Shown here in pieces: positions 9,234 to 18,492 of a stretch of DNA of 64,000 bases. Position numbers and translations under genes: made by a program. A model generated the notes under the pieces. That model saw only the letters and a program-made list of their open reading frames with translations. It did not search any database and was not told the origin of the DNA. Position 1 is the first letter of the stretch, and every line of letters starts with the position of its first letter. Origin of the DNA: an uncultured Bacillus sp. (GTDB lineage Bacteria > Bacillota > Bacilli > Bacillales_B > DSM-18226); the NCBI RefSeq assembly GCF_946478885.1, contig NZ_CAMLDX010000003.1, forward strand, positions 21,371 through 85,370, given 5' to 3'.

Positions 9234-9322
9234 AACAGTATCGGATTAAAAATTGAAACAGAAGACCAAGAACCGTATAATAGATGTATATCATGATGAA
9301 TTTAATATAAAGGGTGAGGTTC

Positions 9323-10642
9323 TTGGCTACAAAACATGAACAAATCTTACAATATATTGATGAATTGCCAATCGGTGAAAAAATTTCAGTTAGACAGATT
9401 GCCAAGGCGCTGGAAGTAAGTGAAGGAACTGCGTATCGGGCAATCAAGGAAGCAGAAAATAAAGGGTATGTCAGTACGATCGAAAGGGTCGGAACGATTA
9501 GAATTGAAAAAAAGAAAAAAGAAAACATTGAGAAGCTGACATTCGCTGAAGTTGTCAATATTGTGGATGGGCAAGTATTAGGTGGAAGGGATGGACTCTA
9601 TAAAACGCTCAATAAATTCGTTATTGGTGCAATGAGATTAGAGGCTATGATGCGCTATATCGCTTCCGGTAATCTTCTAATTGTCGGGAATCGTTCAAAG
9701 GCTCATGAGCTTGCTTTAAAAGCCGGGGCCGCAGTTTTAATTACAGGCGGTTTTGATACCGAGGATGATGTCAGAAAATTAGCGGATGAATTGAAGATCC
9801 CCGTTATTTCAACAAGCTATGATACATTTACTGTGGCAACAATGATTAACCGGGCAATTTATGACCAATTAATTAAAAAGGAAATTGTCCTTGTTGAAGA
9901 TATCTTGACTCCTTTGCAAAATACGGTGTATTTAAAAACAACCGATATCATTGCAGACTGGCATTTACATAATAGGGAAACAACCCATGGACGATTCCCT
10001 GTTATTGATCAAAATATGAAGGTTCAAGGCATGGTTACGGCAAAGGATGTGATCGGTCAGCCTAAGGATGTTCCGATCGAAAAAATTATGACAAAAAACC
10101 CGATGACTGTCGGGGGAAAAACAAGTGTTGCCTCGGCTTCCCATATGATGGTTTGGGAGAGCATTGAAATCCTTCCGGTTGTTGATGATTCAAATCGAAT
10201 TGAAGGCATTATCAGCCGCCAGGATGTACTCAAGGCATTGCAAATGATTCAGCGTCAGCCACAGATAGGGGAAACTTTAGATGATATTGTAACGAATCAA
10301 ATCGTCTTAATGAAAGGGAAAACAAGAGCAGAGGATATTTATCGCTGTGAGGTAACTCCGCAAATGACGAATCATCTTGGCACTATTTCATACGGAGTTT
10401 TTACAACCATTGTGACAGAGGCAGCTAATCGTGTGTTAAGAGGATATAAAAAAGGAGACCTTGTCGTTGAAAATTTAGCAATTTATTTTCTAAAGCCTGT
10501 TCAAATAGACAGTAATCTCGAAATCTTTCCAAAGGTTCTTGAAGCAGGGAGAAAGTTTGGTAAAGTCGATATTGAAGTATTCAATGAAGGGATTCTTGTG
10601 GGAAAAGCGATGATGATGTGTCAGCTCATGGATAGACACTAA
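9323..10642 (+). CDS. ytoI: YtoI: HTH-DRTGG-CBS-hotdog regulatory protein
   Basis: A 439-residue multidomain protein matching B. subtilis YtoI. In order it has a winged-helix domain (about residues 5-60; the helix pair around SEGTAYRAIKEAENKG), a DRTGG domain (about 75-180; DGQVLGGRDGL), two CBS repeats (about 190-310), and a C-terminal hotdog thioesterase-like fold (about 330-435). CBS pairs usually sense adenine nucleotides, so a nucleotide- or acyl-responsive regulator is a reasonable inference, but the function is unproven. I chose TTG at 9323 because it gives the conserved start MATKHEQI and follows AAAGGGTGAGG; GTG at 9314 would add three residues. It converges with ytpI across a shared terminator. 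Confidence 0.92.
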   Translation: MATKHEQILQYIDELPIGEKISVRQIAKALEVSEGTAYRAIKEAENKGYVSTIERVGTIRIEKKKKENIEKLTFAEVVNIVDGQVLGGRDGLYKTLNKFVIGAMRLEAMMRYIASGNLLIVGNRSKAHELALKAGAAVLITGGFDTEDDVRKLADELKIPVISTSYDTFTVATMINRAIYDQLIKKEIVLVEDILTPLQNTVYLKTTDIIADWHLHNRETTHGRFPVIDQNMKVQGMVTAKDVIGQPKDVPIEKIMTKNPMTVGGKTSVASASHMMVWESIEILPVVDDSNRIEGIISRQDVLKALQMIQRQPQIGETLDDIVTNQIVLMKGKTRAEDIYRCEVTPQMTNHLGTISYGVFTTIVTEAANRVLRGYKKGDLVVENLAIYFLKPVQIDSNLEIFPKVLEAGRKFGKVDIEVFNEGILVGKAMMMCQLMDRH

Positions 10643-10694
10643 GAGAAAGCTGTAAGGGTCCTCTAAAGCAAGAAGGGGGGCTTTATATCGATAA

Positions 10695-10720
10695 AAAAAG
10701 GGACTTTAACGGTCCCTTTT
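10695..10720. terminator. Bidirectional terminator between ytoI and ytpI
   Basis: AAAAGGGAC pairs with GTCCCTTTT around a short loop, with an A-run to the left and T-run to the right, between converging genes. Confidence 0.8.
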
Positions 10721-10737
10721 GCTATCCATATGGATTT

Positions 10738-11031
10738 TCATTTTGCTGCTTCCTCTTTGGCAAGAGGAAGGAAATACTTATAAGCTTTAATTCCAGCAAT
10801 AATATTTACCGTTCCAAGGATAATAAAGATGCCTGCTATGACATAGGTTAAGGCAGTGTGAAAGAGAAAAAGCTGATTAACTCCGAATAAAGCTACGAAT
10901 GAACCAAGGGCAATACTCGATTTTGCAGAAATCCATTTCCTTTCCGCAGGAAGCTTTGACCGAAAATATTTAGCTTTAAGATAAATGTAAAAAGCTAATG
11001 AAAAAATGATCAAGACGACCAAGATAGGCAT
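10738..11031 (-). CDS. ytpI: YtpI-family membrane protein
   Basis: A 97-residue integral membrane protein with three predicted helices: MPILVVLIIFSLAFYIYL at the N terminus, a middle segment around SIALGSFVALFGVNQLFLF, and a third around VIAGIFIILGTVNIIAG. It matches B. subtilis YtpI in size, start and position between ytoI and nrnA. The longer frame starts at a TTG (11052), but the ATG at 11031 gives the conserved MPxLV start and is preceded by GGGGGA. The function is unknown. It is divergent from nrnA, so the roughly 160-base gap should hold both promoters. Confidence 0.85.
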   Translation of the reverse strand: MPILVVLIIFSLAFYIYLKAKYFRSKLPAERKWISAKSSIALGSFVALFGVNQLFLFHTALTYVIAGIFIILGTVNIIAGIKAYKYFLPLAKEEAAK

Positions 11032-11195
11032 GAAAAATGTTCCCCCATTCAACTTTCATTACTTATATGAACGCTGTTTCCGTTGATAAATTCATTTTAC
11101 CGATTTTTCAGCGGATTGGCTATGTCAGTGCGTCATTCTTTTTATTTTTTATTATCTATGATATGAATAAATTATCAAACAATAAGGAGAAAAGA

Positions 11196-12143
11196 ATGAA
11201 AGAAAAGATATTAGAAACTATTAAGCAGTATGATACTATTATTATTCACCGGCATGTTCGTCCTGATCCCGATGCATATGGCTCACAAGGCGGTTTGGCC
11301 GAAGTGCTAAAGGCTTCGTTTCCAGAAAAGTCAATCTTTACAGTTGGAATGGAAGAAGAGTCTCTTCAATTTCTTCGTCGTTTGGATACAATTCCTGACG
11401 AAACATACAAAGGAGCGCTGGTGATTGTCTGTGACACGGCAAATGAAGCCCGTATCGATGATAAAAGATATCGCTCAGGGGATCTGTTAATTAAGATTGA
11501 TCACCATCCTAATGAGGATCCATACGGAGATTTATTGTGGGTGGATACAAGTTCAAGCTCGACAAGCGAAATGATTTATGATTTTTATCTGTACGGCAAG
11601 GATAAAGAACTGAAAATGTCAGATGTTGCAGCACGGCTGCTATATGCAGGTATTGTTGGGGATACGGGCCGCTTTTTATTCCCAAGTACTACTAACCGAA
11701 CATTCACCTATGCCGGGGAATTGATTCATTATCAATTTTCCCGTATGGAAGTTTATGACAAAATGTATGAGCTAAAGCCTAATATCGTTAAATTGAACGG
11801 TTATATATTACAAAACTATGAGATAGGAGCAAACGGGGTTGCCTTTGTTAAGATCACAAAGGAATTTTTAAAGCAATATGATGCAGTTCCGTCTGAGGCT
11901 TCGGTTCTTGTCAGTTCATTAAGACATATAAAGGGAATCATTGCCTGGGTTTTCTTTATTGAAGAAGAGGATCAAATCAGAGTACGTTTCCGTTCGAAGG
12001 GACCGGTGATAAACGGGGTTGCCCGCAGCTTTAAAGGCGGAGGGCATCCGATGGCTGCAGGTGCATCTATTTATTCATGGGATGATGCCGATGCTGTTAT
12101 CAAAGAAGTGGAAGCCCTTTGTGAAGAATACGCCCGGGTATAA
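11196..12143 (+). CDS. nrnA: NanoRNase / pAp phosphatase NrnA (DHH family)
   Basis: A 315-residue DHH/DHHA1 phosphoesterase. B. subtilis NrnA degrades 2-5-nucleotide RNAs and also dephosphorylates 3'-phosphoadenosine 5'-phosphate; the cell replaces oligoribonuclease with it. The metal-site motifs are visible: RPDPDAYGS (Asp24, Asp26), VCDT (Asp80), the DHH signature at residues 102-104, and the substrate-binding GGGHPMAAG at 281-289. I start at ATG 11196, preceded by AAGGAG with six-base spacing. An in-frame extension back to 11037 would add 53 residues and overlap ytpI, and is unlikely. The length agrees with the B. subtilis protein (313). Confidence 0.95.
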   Translation: MKEKILETIKQYDTIIIHRHVRPDPDAYGSQGGLAEVLKASFPEKSIFTVGMEEESLQFLRRLDTIPDETYKGALVIVCDTANEARIDDKRYRSGDLLIKIDHHPNEDPYGDLLWVDTSSSSTSEMIYDFYLYGKDKELKMSDVAARLLYAGIVGDTGRFLFPSTTNRTFTYAGELIHYQFSRMEVYDKMYELKPNIVKLNGYILQNYEIGANGVAFVKITKEFLKQYDAVPSEASVLVSSLRHIKGIIAWVFFIEEEDQIRVRFRSKGPVINGVARSFKGGGHPMAAGASIYSWDDADAVIKEVEALCEEYARV

Positions 12144-12155
12144 TCCGGGCGTTTT
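12131..12155 (+). terminator. Terminator overlapping the nrnA stop
   Basis: CGCCCGG (12131-12137) pairs with CCGGGCG (12145-12151), followed by TTTT. The left arm lies in the last codons of nrnA and the stop codon is in the loop. Confidence 0.75.
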
Positions 12156-12201
12156 AAGCGATGTAAGGCTTCAGGCCTTTTAAGCTTCGGCAGTGCTAGG
12201 T

Positions 12202-12705
12202 CTACTTGGCAATCATGAGCTCCAGTTCAATAGAGAGTGTCGTGTAAATGGTCATTTCACTGATTTTTAATGTAAAGCGTTTATCATTAACAGTCAGAAC
12301 TTTATTTTCGATGGTTTTTTTGATTAATTCCCTGCTGAGATAGGCTGTCTCTATATCTTTTGCTATGATCATACCGATATCTTTCTTGACTTCATCTTCC
12401 ATTTGAAAGAGGCTTAATTGATCTAAATGATATTTATCTTTGTTTCGAATTTTGATATAGATCGATTGCACCGTCAGCTTGTCCTGATTCTCCGCGTTCA
12501 GTTTTTTAAATTCCTCCTGCCAGATGATTTTTTCATTTTCCAGTTTGGTAATCAACGTTTGTTGTTTTGTGATTTCTTTACTGTAATCCTCCTGCCATTC
12601 GCCAAAAATATATAAAAAAATAAACCAGCTAATGACTCCACCAATGAGAACGCCAGCTGAGAAATGCTGCCAGGTCGGCTTTTGGTAATAAGGAGGAACC
12701 CTCAT
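12202..12705 (-). CDS. ytrI: Sporulation membrane protein YtrI
   Basis: A 167-residue protein, the same length as B. subtilis YtrI. One N-terminal membrane segment (about residues 17-37, FSAGVLIGGVISWFIFLYIF) is followed by a long helical, probably coiled-coil stretch (about 40-80) and an alpha/beta C-terminal domain, so most of the protein lies outside the mother-cell side. I start at ATG 12705, which overlaps the ytrH stop as ATGA; the frame could extend 28 codons upstream, but only inside ytrH. In B. subtilis ytrHI is a SigE mother-cell operon needed for efficient sporulation. The biochemical role is unknown. Confidence 0.9.
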   Translation of the reverse strand: MRVPPYYQKPTWQHFSAGVLIGGVISWFIFLYIFGEWQEDYSKEITKQQTLITKLENEKIIWQEEFKKLNAENQDKLTVQSIYIKIRNKDKYHLDQLSLFQMEDEVKKDIGMIIAKDIETAYLSRELIKKTIENKVLTVNDKRFTLKISEMTIYTTLSIELELMIAK

Positions 12706-13040
12706 AAACTGGTATGCTCCTGTGTCAGCCAGCTGATAAATAAAGAACCGGTTTGAGCACCGCCTAAGGCAGAGAGAATTAAAAGACACTGTTTGAATAA
12801 ATCTTTGGTTTCCCCCTCCAGTATTCCTCTTTCAAGAGTCGAAACAGCATCAAAGGTGCCGCCGATTGCGGTTACGATTGCCCAAATGTGAATCATATTC
12901 GACAAACGATAAATGAGGGTTAAAGGAGGTTTTCCTGTCAGAAATGCAGCCAATCCACCAATAATGGAGCCTCCGATTAAAACGCCAAGTGCAATAAAAT
13001 AGCTTTGTAAAAATAGAGAAAAAAACGGTTGATTCTCCAT
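12702..13040 (-). CDS. ytrH: Sporulation membrane protein YtrH
   Basis: A 112-residue integral membrane protein matching YtrH (113 in B. subtilis). Hydrophobic segments are at about residues 8-34 (YFIALGVLIGGSIIGGLAAF), 45-65 and 83-105. The ATG at 13040 follows AGGATGGG. The stop overlaps the ytrI start by four bases, so the pair is translationally coupled. The order ytrH-ytrI, divergent from dnaE, is that of B. subtilis, where the pair is induced by SigE in the mother cell. A SigE-like promoter is visible upstream. Function beyond a requirement in sporulation is not known. Confidence 0.92.
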   Translation of the reverse strand: MENQPFFSLFLQSYFIALGVLIGGSIIGGLAAFLTGKPPLTLIYRLSNMIHIWAIVTAIGGTFDAVSTLERGILEGETKDLFKQCLLILSALGGAQTGSLFISWLTQEHTSL

Positions 13041-13055
13041 ATTATCCCATCCTTA

Positions 13056-13084
13056 TATGTTAATCAGTCTATTAAAACATATGG
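13056..13084 (-). promoter_or_regulatory. Possible SigE promoter of ytrHI
   Basis: Read on the minus strand, ACATAAT (13084-13078) and CATATGTT (13063-13056) are separated by 14 bases. SigE promoters have an ATA-rich -35 and CATAnnnT -10 with about 14 bp between. The position, 16 bases before the ATG, leaves room for a short leader with the ribosome site. Confidence 0.4.
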
Positions 13085-13194
13085 ACAAAGCGTCCTAATT
13101 ATGTACAGCCTCTCAAAGGAAAAATAGAACGTATTTTCTTTTATACTTGAAAACCCTATAATAAATTCATAAGTCAATAAGGATGTGAATGTTC

Positions 13195-16100
13195 GTGTCA
13201 TTTATTCATCTTCATGTATATAGTGCGTTTAGTTTATTAACGAGCACAGCATCAATCGAACGGTTGGCGGAGGATGCAAAAGCAAAAGGGTATAAAGCTC
13301 TTGCATTAACCGATAGAAATGTCATGTATGGGATGATTTCTTTTTATAAAGAATGTGTAAAGCGTTCTATTAAGCCGATAATGGGATTAACCGTTGATGT
13401 ACTAAGTGAATTCCAGGAGTCAAAAGCGTTTCCTCTTGTTCTGCTGGCAAAAAATCAAACCGGTTTTCAACAGTTACTGAAGATCACCAGCAGTGTACAG
13501 ACAAAATCCCCGGAAGGAATCCCTGTAAAATGGCTGAGACATTACGCAAAAGGATTATTTGCGATTTCACCTGGGATGGAAGGAGAAATTGAGCAGGCGT
13601 TATTAAATGAAGATATGGAAGCTGCGAAAAAGGTGCTTAAGCTTTATCAACAGCTTTTTGAAAATCAATCTTTTTTTCTTAGCATCCAAGATCACGGACT
13701 TTCTGTTGAGCAGCAGCTTAACCGCGCTGTTATTGAATTGGCGGAAGCTAATCAGGTTAAATTGGTGGCAACCAATCAAGTCTATTATTTACAAAAAGAG
13801 GATTCTTTCGCACAGGAATGCCTGCTTGCCATCAAAAATGGACATAAATTACAGGATCAGGAAAGGGAAAGACTACAAAGCGATCAATATTACTTAAAAA
13901 CTCCGGATGAAATGACAGAGTTATTCTCCTATTATTCGGATGCTTTGGAAAATACACTTAAAATAGCTGAGGCCTGTAATGTGGTGATCGAACTGCATAA
14001 GACGAAACTGCCGAAATTTCCGACGGACAAGGGAATAACAGCAGAGCAGTTGCTGGAAACATTGTGTTGGCAGGGCTTTCAGGAAAGATATCTGGAAGCT
14101 GATGCAGAAATCAAGAAACGGTTGACATATGAACTGTCCGTCATTAAGAAGATGAATTTCAGTGATTACTTTTTAATCGTCTGGGACTTTATGCGGTTTG
14201 CTAGGGAGTCAGGTATTCTTACAGGCCCTGGACGGGGTTCTGCAGCGGGTTCCATAGTGGCATATACTCTGTATATAACAGATGTTGATCCAATAGAGCA
14301 TGATCTATTGTTCGAGCGTTTTTTGAATCCGGAACGAATCTCGATGCCGGATATTGATCTGGATTTTCCTGATCACAGGCGTGATGAAGTTATTCAATAT
14401 GTAGCGAAAAAGTATGGACAGCTCCATGCTGCCCAAATTATCACCTTCGGGACATTTGCGGCTAAAGCGGTTTTGCGTGATGTAGGCAGAGTGTTTGGTC
14501 TTGATACGAAGGAGTTGGAAAAGTTGTCAAGAGCCGTGCCAGGTCAGCTTGGAATTACTCTTCAGGAAGCCTACCGCCAATCGCGCGGCCTGCAGGATTT
14601 TGTTCATGAGACGAAAGAGCAGAGACAGTTGTTTGAAACTGCGCTAAGGCTTGAAGGGCTGCCGCGCCATACCTCTATTCATGCCGCAGGTGTTGTGTTA
14701 AGCGAAGAAACTTTAGTGGAAGTTATCCCTATTACAAAAGGTCATAATGATATATTTTTGACCCAGTACTCCATGGAGCATCTTGAGGAACTTGGATTAC
14801 TGAAGATGGACTTTCTTGGATTAAGGAATCTATCGCTAATAGAATCAATCCTGTCTTCGATCTATCGCACCTCAGGAAAAAGACTCAATATTAAACAGAT
14901 TCCTATGTATGATGAGGCCGCCTTTAATCTGCTTAGTGAGGGACGAACTACTGGGGTATTTCAACTGGAGTCGGAGGGAATGCGCAGTGTGCTAAGAAGA
15001 TTGAAGCCGAACCGCTTCGAGGATATTGTGGCTGTTAATGCCCTCTACCGTCCGGGACCAATGGAAAATATCCCTCACTTCATTGAACGGAAGCACGGGC
15101 GTGAAAAGGTGCTCTACCCTCATCCTGATTTAAAGCCTATCCTGGAAAATACATATGGTGTCATTGTCTATCAGGAGCAAATCATGCAGATTGCTGCTAA
15201 AATGGCGGGTTTTTCACTTGGTGAAGCAGATTTGCTGCGTCGCGCAGTAAGTAAAAAACAAAAAGAAGTGTTGGATCGCGAAAGGACACATTTTATTGCT
15301 GGTGCAGAACGGAATGAGTATCAAAGGGATATTGCCAATCAGGTATATGATTTGATTGTCCGCTTTGCAAATTATGGTTTTAATCGGAGCCATGCTGTTG
15401 CCTATAGTTTCATTGCTTATCAGCTTGCTTGGTTAAAGGCCCATTATCCTGCTTGCTTTATGGCCGCTATTCTTTCTTCGGCTGCAGGGAACGAGGAGAA
15501 AACAGCACAATATATCAGGGAACTGAAGCAAATGAATATTCCTTTACTACCTCCATCGGTTAACCGAAGCGGATATACCTATCTTGTGGAAAATGGGGCT
15601 GTTCGATATAGTCTAGCGGCAATTAAGGGGATAGGGACTGTCGCTTTAAGAGAGATATTTCGTGCCCGTAAAGAGAAAAAATTCACTGATTTATTTGATT
15701 TCTGTATCCGTGTGCCCGTAAAGGCGGTCAATAGAAAGACACTTGAGGCTCTGACGTTATCCGGCAGCTTTGACGAATTTGGCGAGGATCGGGCAGTGTT
15801 GCTGGCAAGTCTCGATGCAGCTTTGGATCATGCGCAGCTGGTTCGCCCGGCAGGCGGGGAACAGGGAGATTTGTTTGCCAAGGATGAATTTGTGATTCAG
15901 CCCAAATATACCGCAGTTGAACCGATTCCGGCAGAAGAAAAGCTTCGTTTTGAAAAAGAAATTCTCGGCTTTTATTTGTCAGACCATCCTGTGTCATTAT
16001 ATGAACAGTATTTTTCCTTTTTAAATGTTAAACCATTATATGAATTTACATTCTCTCAACCCTTTGGCAGGTCAGTTGTTTATATTAGCGCGATAAAAAA

Positions 16101-16320
16101 AATCCGTACGAAAAAAGGAGAGCCGATGGCTTTCCTAACGGTAAGTGATCAAAGTGGGGATATGGAAGCCGTGATTTTTCCAAATGTATTAAGAAAAACA
16201 GGAGCCAGTATTGTACCAGGAATGATCCTGCTCATTGATGCAAAATTGGAACAGCGTCGGGGCAAAAGTCAGCTGATTATCCAGCGGGGGGAAAACATCG
16301 CAAATGTAGTAAAAAACTAA
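13195..16320 (+). CDS. dnaE: DNA polymerase III alpha subunit DnaE (C-family)
   Basis: A 1041-residue C-family DNA polymerase of the DnaE type, which in Bacillus extends RNA primers before handing over to PolC, mainly on the lagging strand. The PHP domain starts the protein (His5 and His7 in FIHLHVYS). The catalytic Asp cluster is in MPDIDLDFPD (about residues 384-392), with GPGRGSAAGS before it; the finger/tandem HhH region follows, then an OB fold (about 930-1010). It lacks the exonuclease insertion that marks PolC. GTG at 13195 gives the conserved MSF start; ATG at 13189 is an alternative two codons earlier. It is about 70 residues shorter than B. subtilis DnaE (1115) and ends shortly after the OB fold. 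Confidence 0.96.
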   Translation: MSFIHLHVYSAFSLLTSTASIERLAEDAKAKGYKALALTDRNVMYGMISFYKECVKRSIKPIMGLTVDVLSEFQESKAFPLVLLAKNQTGFQQLLKITSSVQTKSPEGIPVKWLRHYAKGLFAISPGMEGEIEQALLNEDMEAAKKVLKLYQQLFENQSFFLSIQDHGLSVEQQLNRAVIELAEANQVKLVATNQVYYLQKEDSFAQECLLAIKNGHKLQDQERERLQSDQYYLKTPDEMTELFSYYSDALENTLKIAEACNVVIELHKTKLPKFPTDKGITAEQLLETLCWQGFQERYLEADAEIKKRLTYELSVIKKMNFSDYFLIVWDFMRFARESGILTGPGRGSAAGSIVAYTLYITDVDPIEHDLLFERFLNPERISMPDIDLDFPDHRRDEVIQYVAKKYGQLHAAQIITFGTFAAKAVLRDVGRVFGLDTKELEKLSRAVPGQLGITLQEAYRQSRGLQDFVHETKEQRQLFETALRLEGLPRHTSIHAAGVVLSEETLVEVIPITKGHNDIFLTQYSMEHLEELGLLKMDFLGLRNLSLIESILSSIYRTSGKRLNIKQIPMYDEAAFNLLSEGRTTGVFQLESEGMRSVLRRLKPNRFEDIVAVNALYRPGPMENIPHFIERKHGREKVLYPHPDLKPILENTYGVIVYQEQIMQIAAKMAGFSLGEADLLRRAVSKKQKEVLDRERTHFIAGAERNEYQRDIANQVYDLIVRFANYGFNRSHAVAYSFIAYQLAWLKAHYPACFMAAILSSAAGNEEKTAQYIRELKQMNIPLLPPSVNRSGYTYLVENGAVRYSLAAIKGIGTVALREIFRARKEKKFTDLFDFCIRVPVKAVNRKTLEALTLSGSFDEFGEDRAVLLASLDAALDHAQLVRPAGGEQGDLFAKDEFVIQPKYTAVEPIPAEEKLRFEKEILGFYLSDHPVSLYEQYFSFLNVKPLYEFTFSQPFGRSVVYISAIKKIRTKKGEPMAFLTVSDQSGDMEAVIFPNVLRKTGASIVPGMILLIDAKLEQRRGKSQLIIQRGENIANVVKN

Positions 16321-16518
16321 ATAAATTTGAATGAATTTTTAAAATCACGAACGCATCTTTATTAAAAGAAAAGAAAATGTTATAGTTTTAGAATGATAGG
16401 TGTTATATTACACATTTAACATGGGTAGGATGTGGTAGATACATGTCCGGTATCAGGTTATTTCGTGTTTTATGATAAGAGTGTAAATTATTAGATGAAT
16501 CAAGTAGAGGGAGTGTAA

Positions 16519-17760
16519 ATGGTGACATTAAGAGAAGAAGCGCTGCACATGCATCGAGAACACAAGGGGAAACTGGAATCAAAATCAAAAGTAAGGGTTC
16601 AAAACGGTAAGGACTTAAGTCTCGCTTATTCTCCTGGTGTAGCAGAACCATGTAAGGAGATTTATGATAAACCGGATACTGTATATGAATACACGATGAA
16701 GGGCAATATGGTTGCGGTTGTGACAGACGGTACTGCGGTATTGGGTCTGGGGAATATTGGACCGGAGGCAGCGCTCCCGGTTATGGAGGGCAAAGCGGTG
16801 CTGTTTAAGAGTTTTGCGGGTGTTGATGCCTTTCCAATCTGTTTAAATACAACGGATACAGAAAAAATTATCGAAACCGTTAAGTTGCTCGAACCTACAT
16901 TTGGCGGAATAAATCTCGAAGATATTGCCGCTCCTCATTGCTTTGAAATTGAAGAAAGACTAAAAAAAGAAGTGAATATCCCGGTATTTCATGATGACCA
17001 GCATGGAACGGCGATTGTGACAGTAGCTGGTTTATTAAATGCCTTAAAGCTTGTGAATAAAAAAATCTCTGAAATTAAAGTTGTTGCAAATGGTGCAGGT
17101 GCAGCCGGAATCGCCATTATTAAATTACTTCACTTCTTCGGAGTCCGCGACATCATTATGTGTGATACAAAGGGTGCCATTTATGAAGGGCGCACGGTGG
17201 GAATGAATGATGTGAAAAATGAAGTGGCTAAGTTTACGAACAGTGAAAACAAAACAGGAAGCCTAAAAGATGTCATTATCGGAGCTGATGTTTTTATTGG
17301 TGTATCTGCGGCAGGCGCGCTTTCTCAAGATATGGTAAAATTAATGAATAGGGATCCCATTATCTTTGCCATGGCCAATCCGAATCCCGAAATTATTCCG
17401 AATGATGCAAAGGCAGCCGGTGCAGCAGTTATAGGCACAGGGCGCTCGGATTACCCTAACCAGGTCAATAATGTCCTAGCATTCCCGGGAATCTTTAGGG
17501 GAGCGCTTGATGTAAGAGCGACACATATTAATGAACAGATGAAAGTAGCAGCGGTTAAAGCGATTGCCGGATTGATTCAAGAATCAGAGCTTAATGCAGA
17601 TTATGTCATCCCTGGACCTTTTGATCCAAGAGTTGCCCCGACTGTTGCAGCAGCCGTTGCTCAAGCCGCTATGGAAACTGGTGTAGCGCGGTTAAAGGTA
17701 GAACCGGAAGAAATCAAAGAAAGAACTCGCAAACTTGCCTATATCGGAAAAAGTGAGTGA
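16519..17760 (+). CDS. ytsJ: NAD(P)-dependent malic enzyme
   Basis: A 413-residue malic enzyme of the short bacterial type, decarboxylating malate to pyruvate. Visible are the SLAYSPGVAEPC segment, Lys92 in MEGKAVLFK, the metal-binding NLEDI (Glu134, Asp135) and FHDDQHGT (Asp159, Asp160), and the dinucleotide site GAGAAG at 192-197. The closest match by size and position is B. subtilis YtsJ (410 residues), the NADP-preferring major malic enzyme, which also follows dnaE. The ATG at 16519 follows AGAGGGAG at five bases. The stop lies only seven bases before the FadR-type regulator, so the two are probably co-transcribed. Confidence 0.94.
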   Translation: MVTLREEALHMHREHKGKLESKSKVRVQNGKDLSLAYSPGVAEPCKEIYDKPDTVYEYTMKGNMVAVVTDGTAVLGLGNIGPEAALPVMEGKAVLFKSFAGVDAFPICLNTTDTEKIIETVKLLEPTFGGINLEDIAAPHCFEIEERLKKEVNIPVFHDDQHGTAIVTVAGLLNALKLVNKKISEIKVVANGAGAAGIAIIKLLHFFGVRDIIMCDTKGAIYEGRTVGMNDVKNEVAKFTNSENKTGSLKDVIIGADVFIGVSAAGALSQDMVKLMNRDPIIFAMANPNPEIIPNDAKAAGAAVIGTGRSDYPNQVNNVLAFPGIFRGALDVRATHINEQMKVAAVKAIAGLIQESELNADYVIPGPFDPRVAPTVAAAVAQAAMETGVARLKVEPEEIKERTRKLAYIGKSE

Positions 17761-17767
17761 TTATTGA

Positions 17768-18385
17768 TTGTATTCCGAACATAAGGTATATATAGAAATT
17801 GTCAAACAGTTAAGAGAGATGATTTTTCGGGAACAATTGAAGCCTGGAGATAAATTACCTTCAGAGCGGGAATTATCGGAGCGTCTAATGGTTGGACGCT
17901 CCTCCGTTCGTGAAGCGCTACGGGCGCTGGAATTATTAGGGTTAATTGAGACAAAAAGAGGAGAAGGCACTTTTATCAGGGACTTCAGAGGACATCATTT
18001 GGTTCAGCTGCTTAGTACGTTTATCCTTCACGACCAAGCAGCAAAAAGGGATGTCCAGGATACAAAATTCTTAATAGAATTAGATAGCCTGTTCCTGGCC
18101 ATGAATAAGCAGGGTCCCAAAGCATTCGCTGAATTAAAAAAATGGGTGGAAAGCAGCCAGTTTAATGATGACGAATTTTTTTTCAAGATGATTATGCTTT
18201 CTGATAATCATTTGTTGTTTCGAATATGGACAATTCTAAATGACTATTATCATTCTTTGGAATTAACACGTCAAATATTCACGAAACAGGAATATTTGAC
18301 GCTTATTGACACTCTTAATTCAAAAGATGAAGGAAAAGTTCGTCGAGCATATGAGGATTTCAGGAAATTGTCGTATAATGGATGA
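17768..18385 (+). CDS. GntR/FadR-family transcriptional regulator
   Basis: A 205-residue regulator. Residues 1-75 form a GntR-type winged helix (VKQLREMIF, LKPGDKLPSERELSERL, GRSSVREALRALELLGLIE, KRGEGTFI are the family's standard landmarks). The C-terminal roughly 120 residues are all-helical, as in the FCD/FadR subgroup, but shortened. The start is TTG at 17768 with only a weak ribosome site, probably coupled to the malic enzyme stop seven bases earlier. A near-perfect 15-bp palindrome of FadR-subfamily type lies downstream at 18478, before accDA. This suggests, by inference only, that the regulator controls acetyl-CoA carboxylase. Not present between ytsJ and accD in B. subtilis. Confidence 0.9.
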   Translation: MYSEHKVYIEIVKQLREMIFREQLKPGDKLPSERELSERLMVGRSSVREALRALELLGLIETKRGEGTFIRDFRGHHLVQLLSTFILHDQAAKRDVQDTKFLIELDSLFLAMNKQGPKAFAELKKWVESSQFNDDEFFFKMIMLSDNHLLFRIWTILNDYYHSLELTRQIFTKQEYLTLIDTLNSKDEGKVRRAYEDFRKLSYNG

Positions 18386-18477
18386 AAGATTTTAACATCA
18401 TTTCTCTTTTTCCGCTTTTATAATTTATAATGGATATATGGATACATTTCCAAAAGCTGGTTAGCTTATTCTACCTC

Positions 18478-18492
18478 AGTGGTCAGACCACT
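18478..18492. promoter_or_regulatory. FadR-type palindromic operator before accDA
   Basis: AGTGGTCAGACCACT is a perfect 7-1-7 palindrome with the TGGTC-n-GACCA form typical of FadR-subfamily GntR operators. It lies 44 bases before the accD start and about 90 bases after the gene for such a regulator. TATAAT matches at 18419-18424 and 18426-18431 put it just downstream of a likely transcription start, a position for repression. Confidence 0.55.

Noticed and set aside
9097..9558. A 153-codon frame antisense to the start of ytoI
   Set aside because: Shadow of the ytoI coding strand, Ser/Phe/Leu-rich, with no ribosome site.
12202..12789. Longer YtrI starting at 12789
   Set aside because: The extra 28 codons lie within ytrH; the ATGA overlap at 12705 gives the family length of 167.
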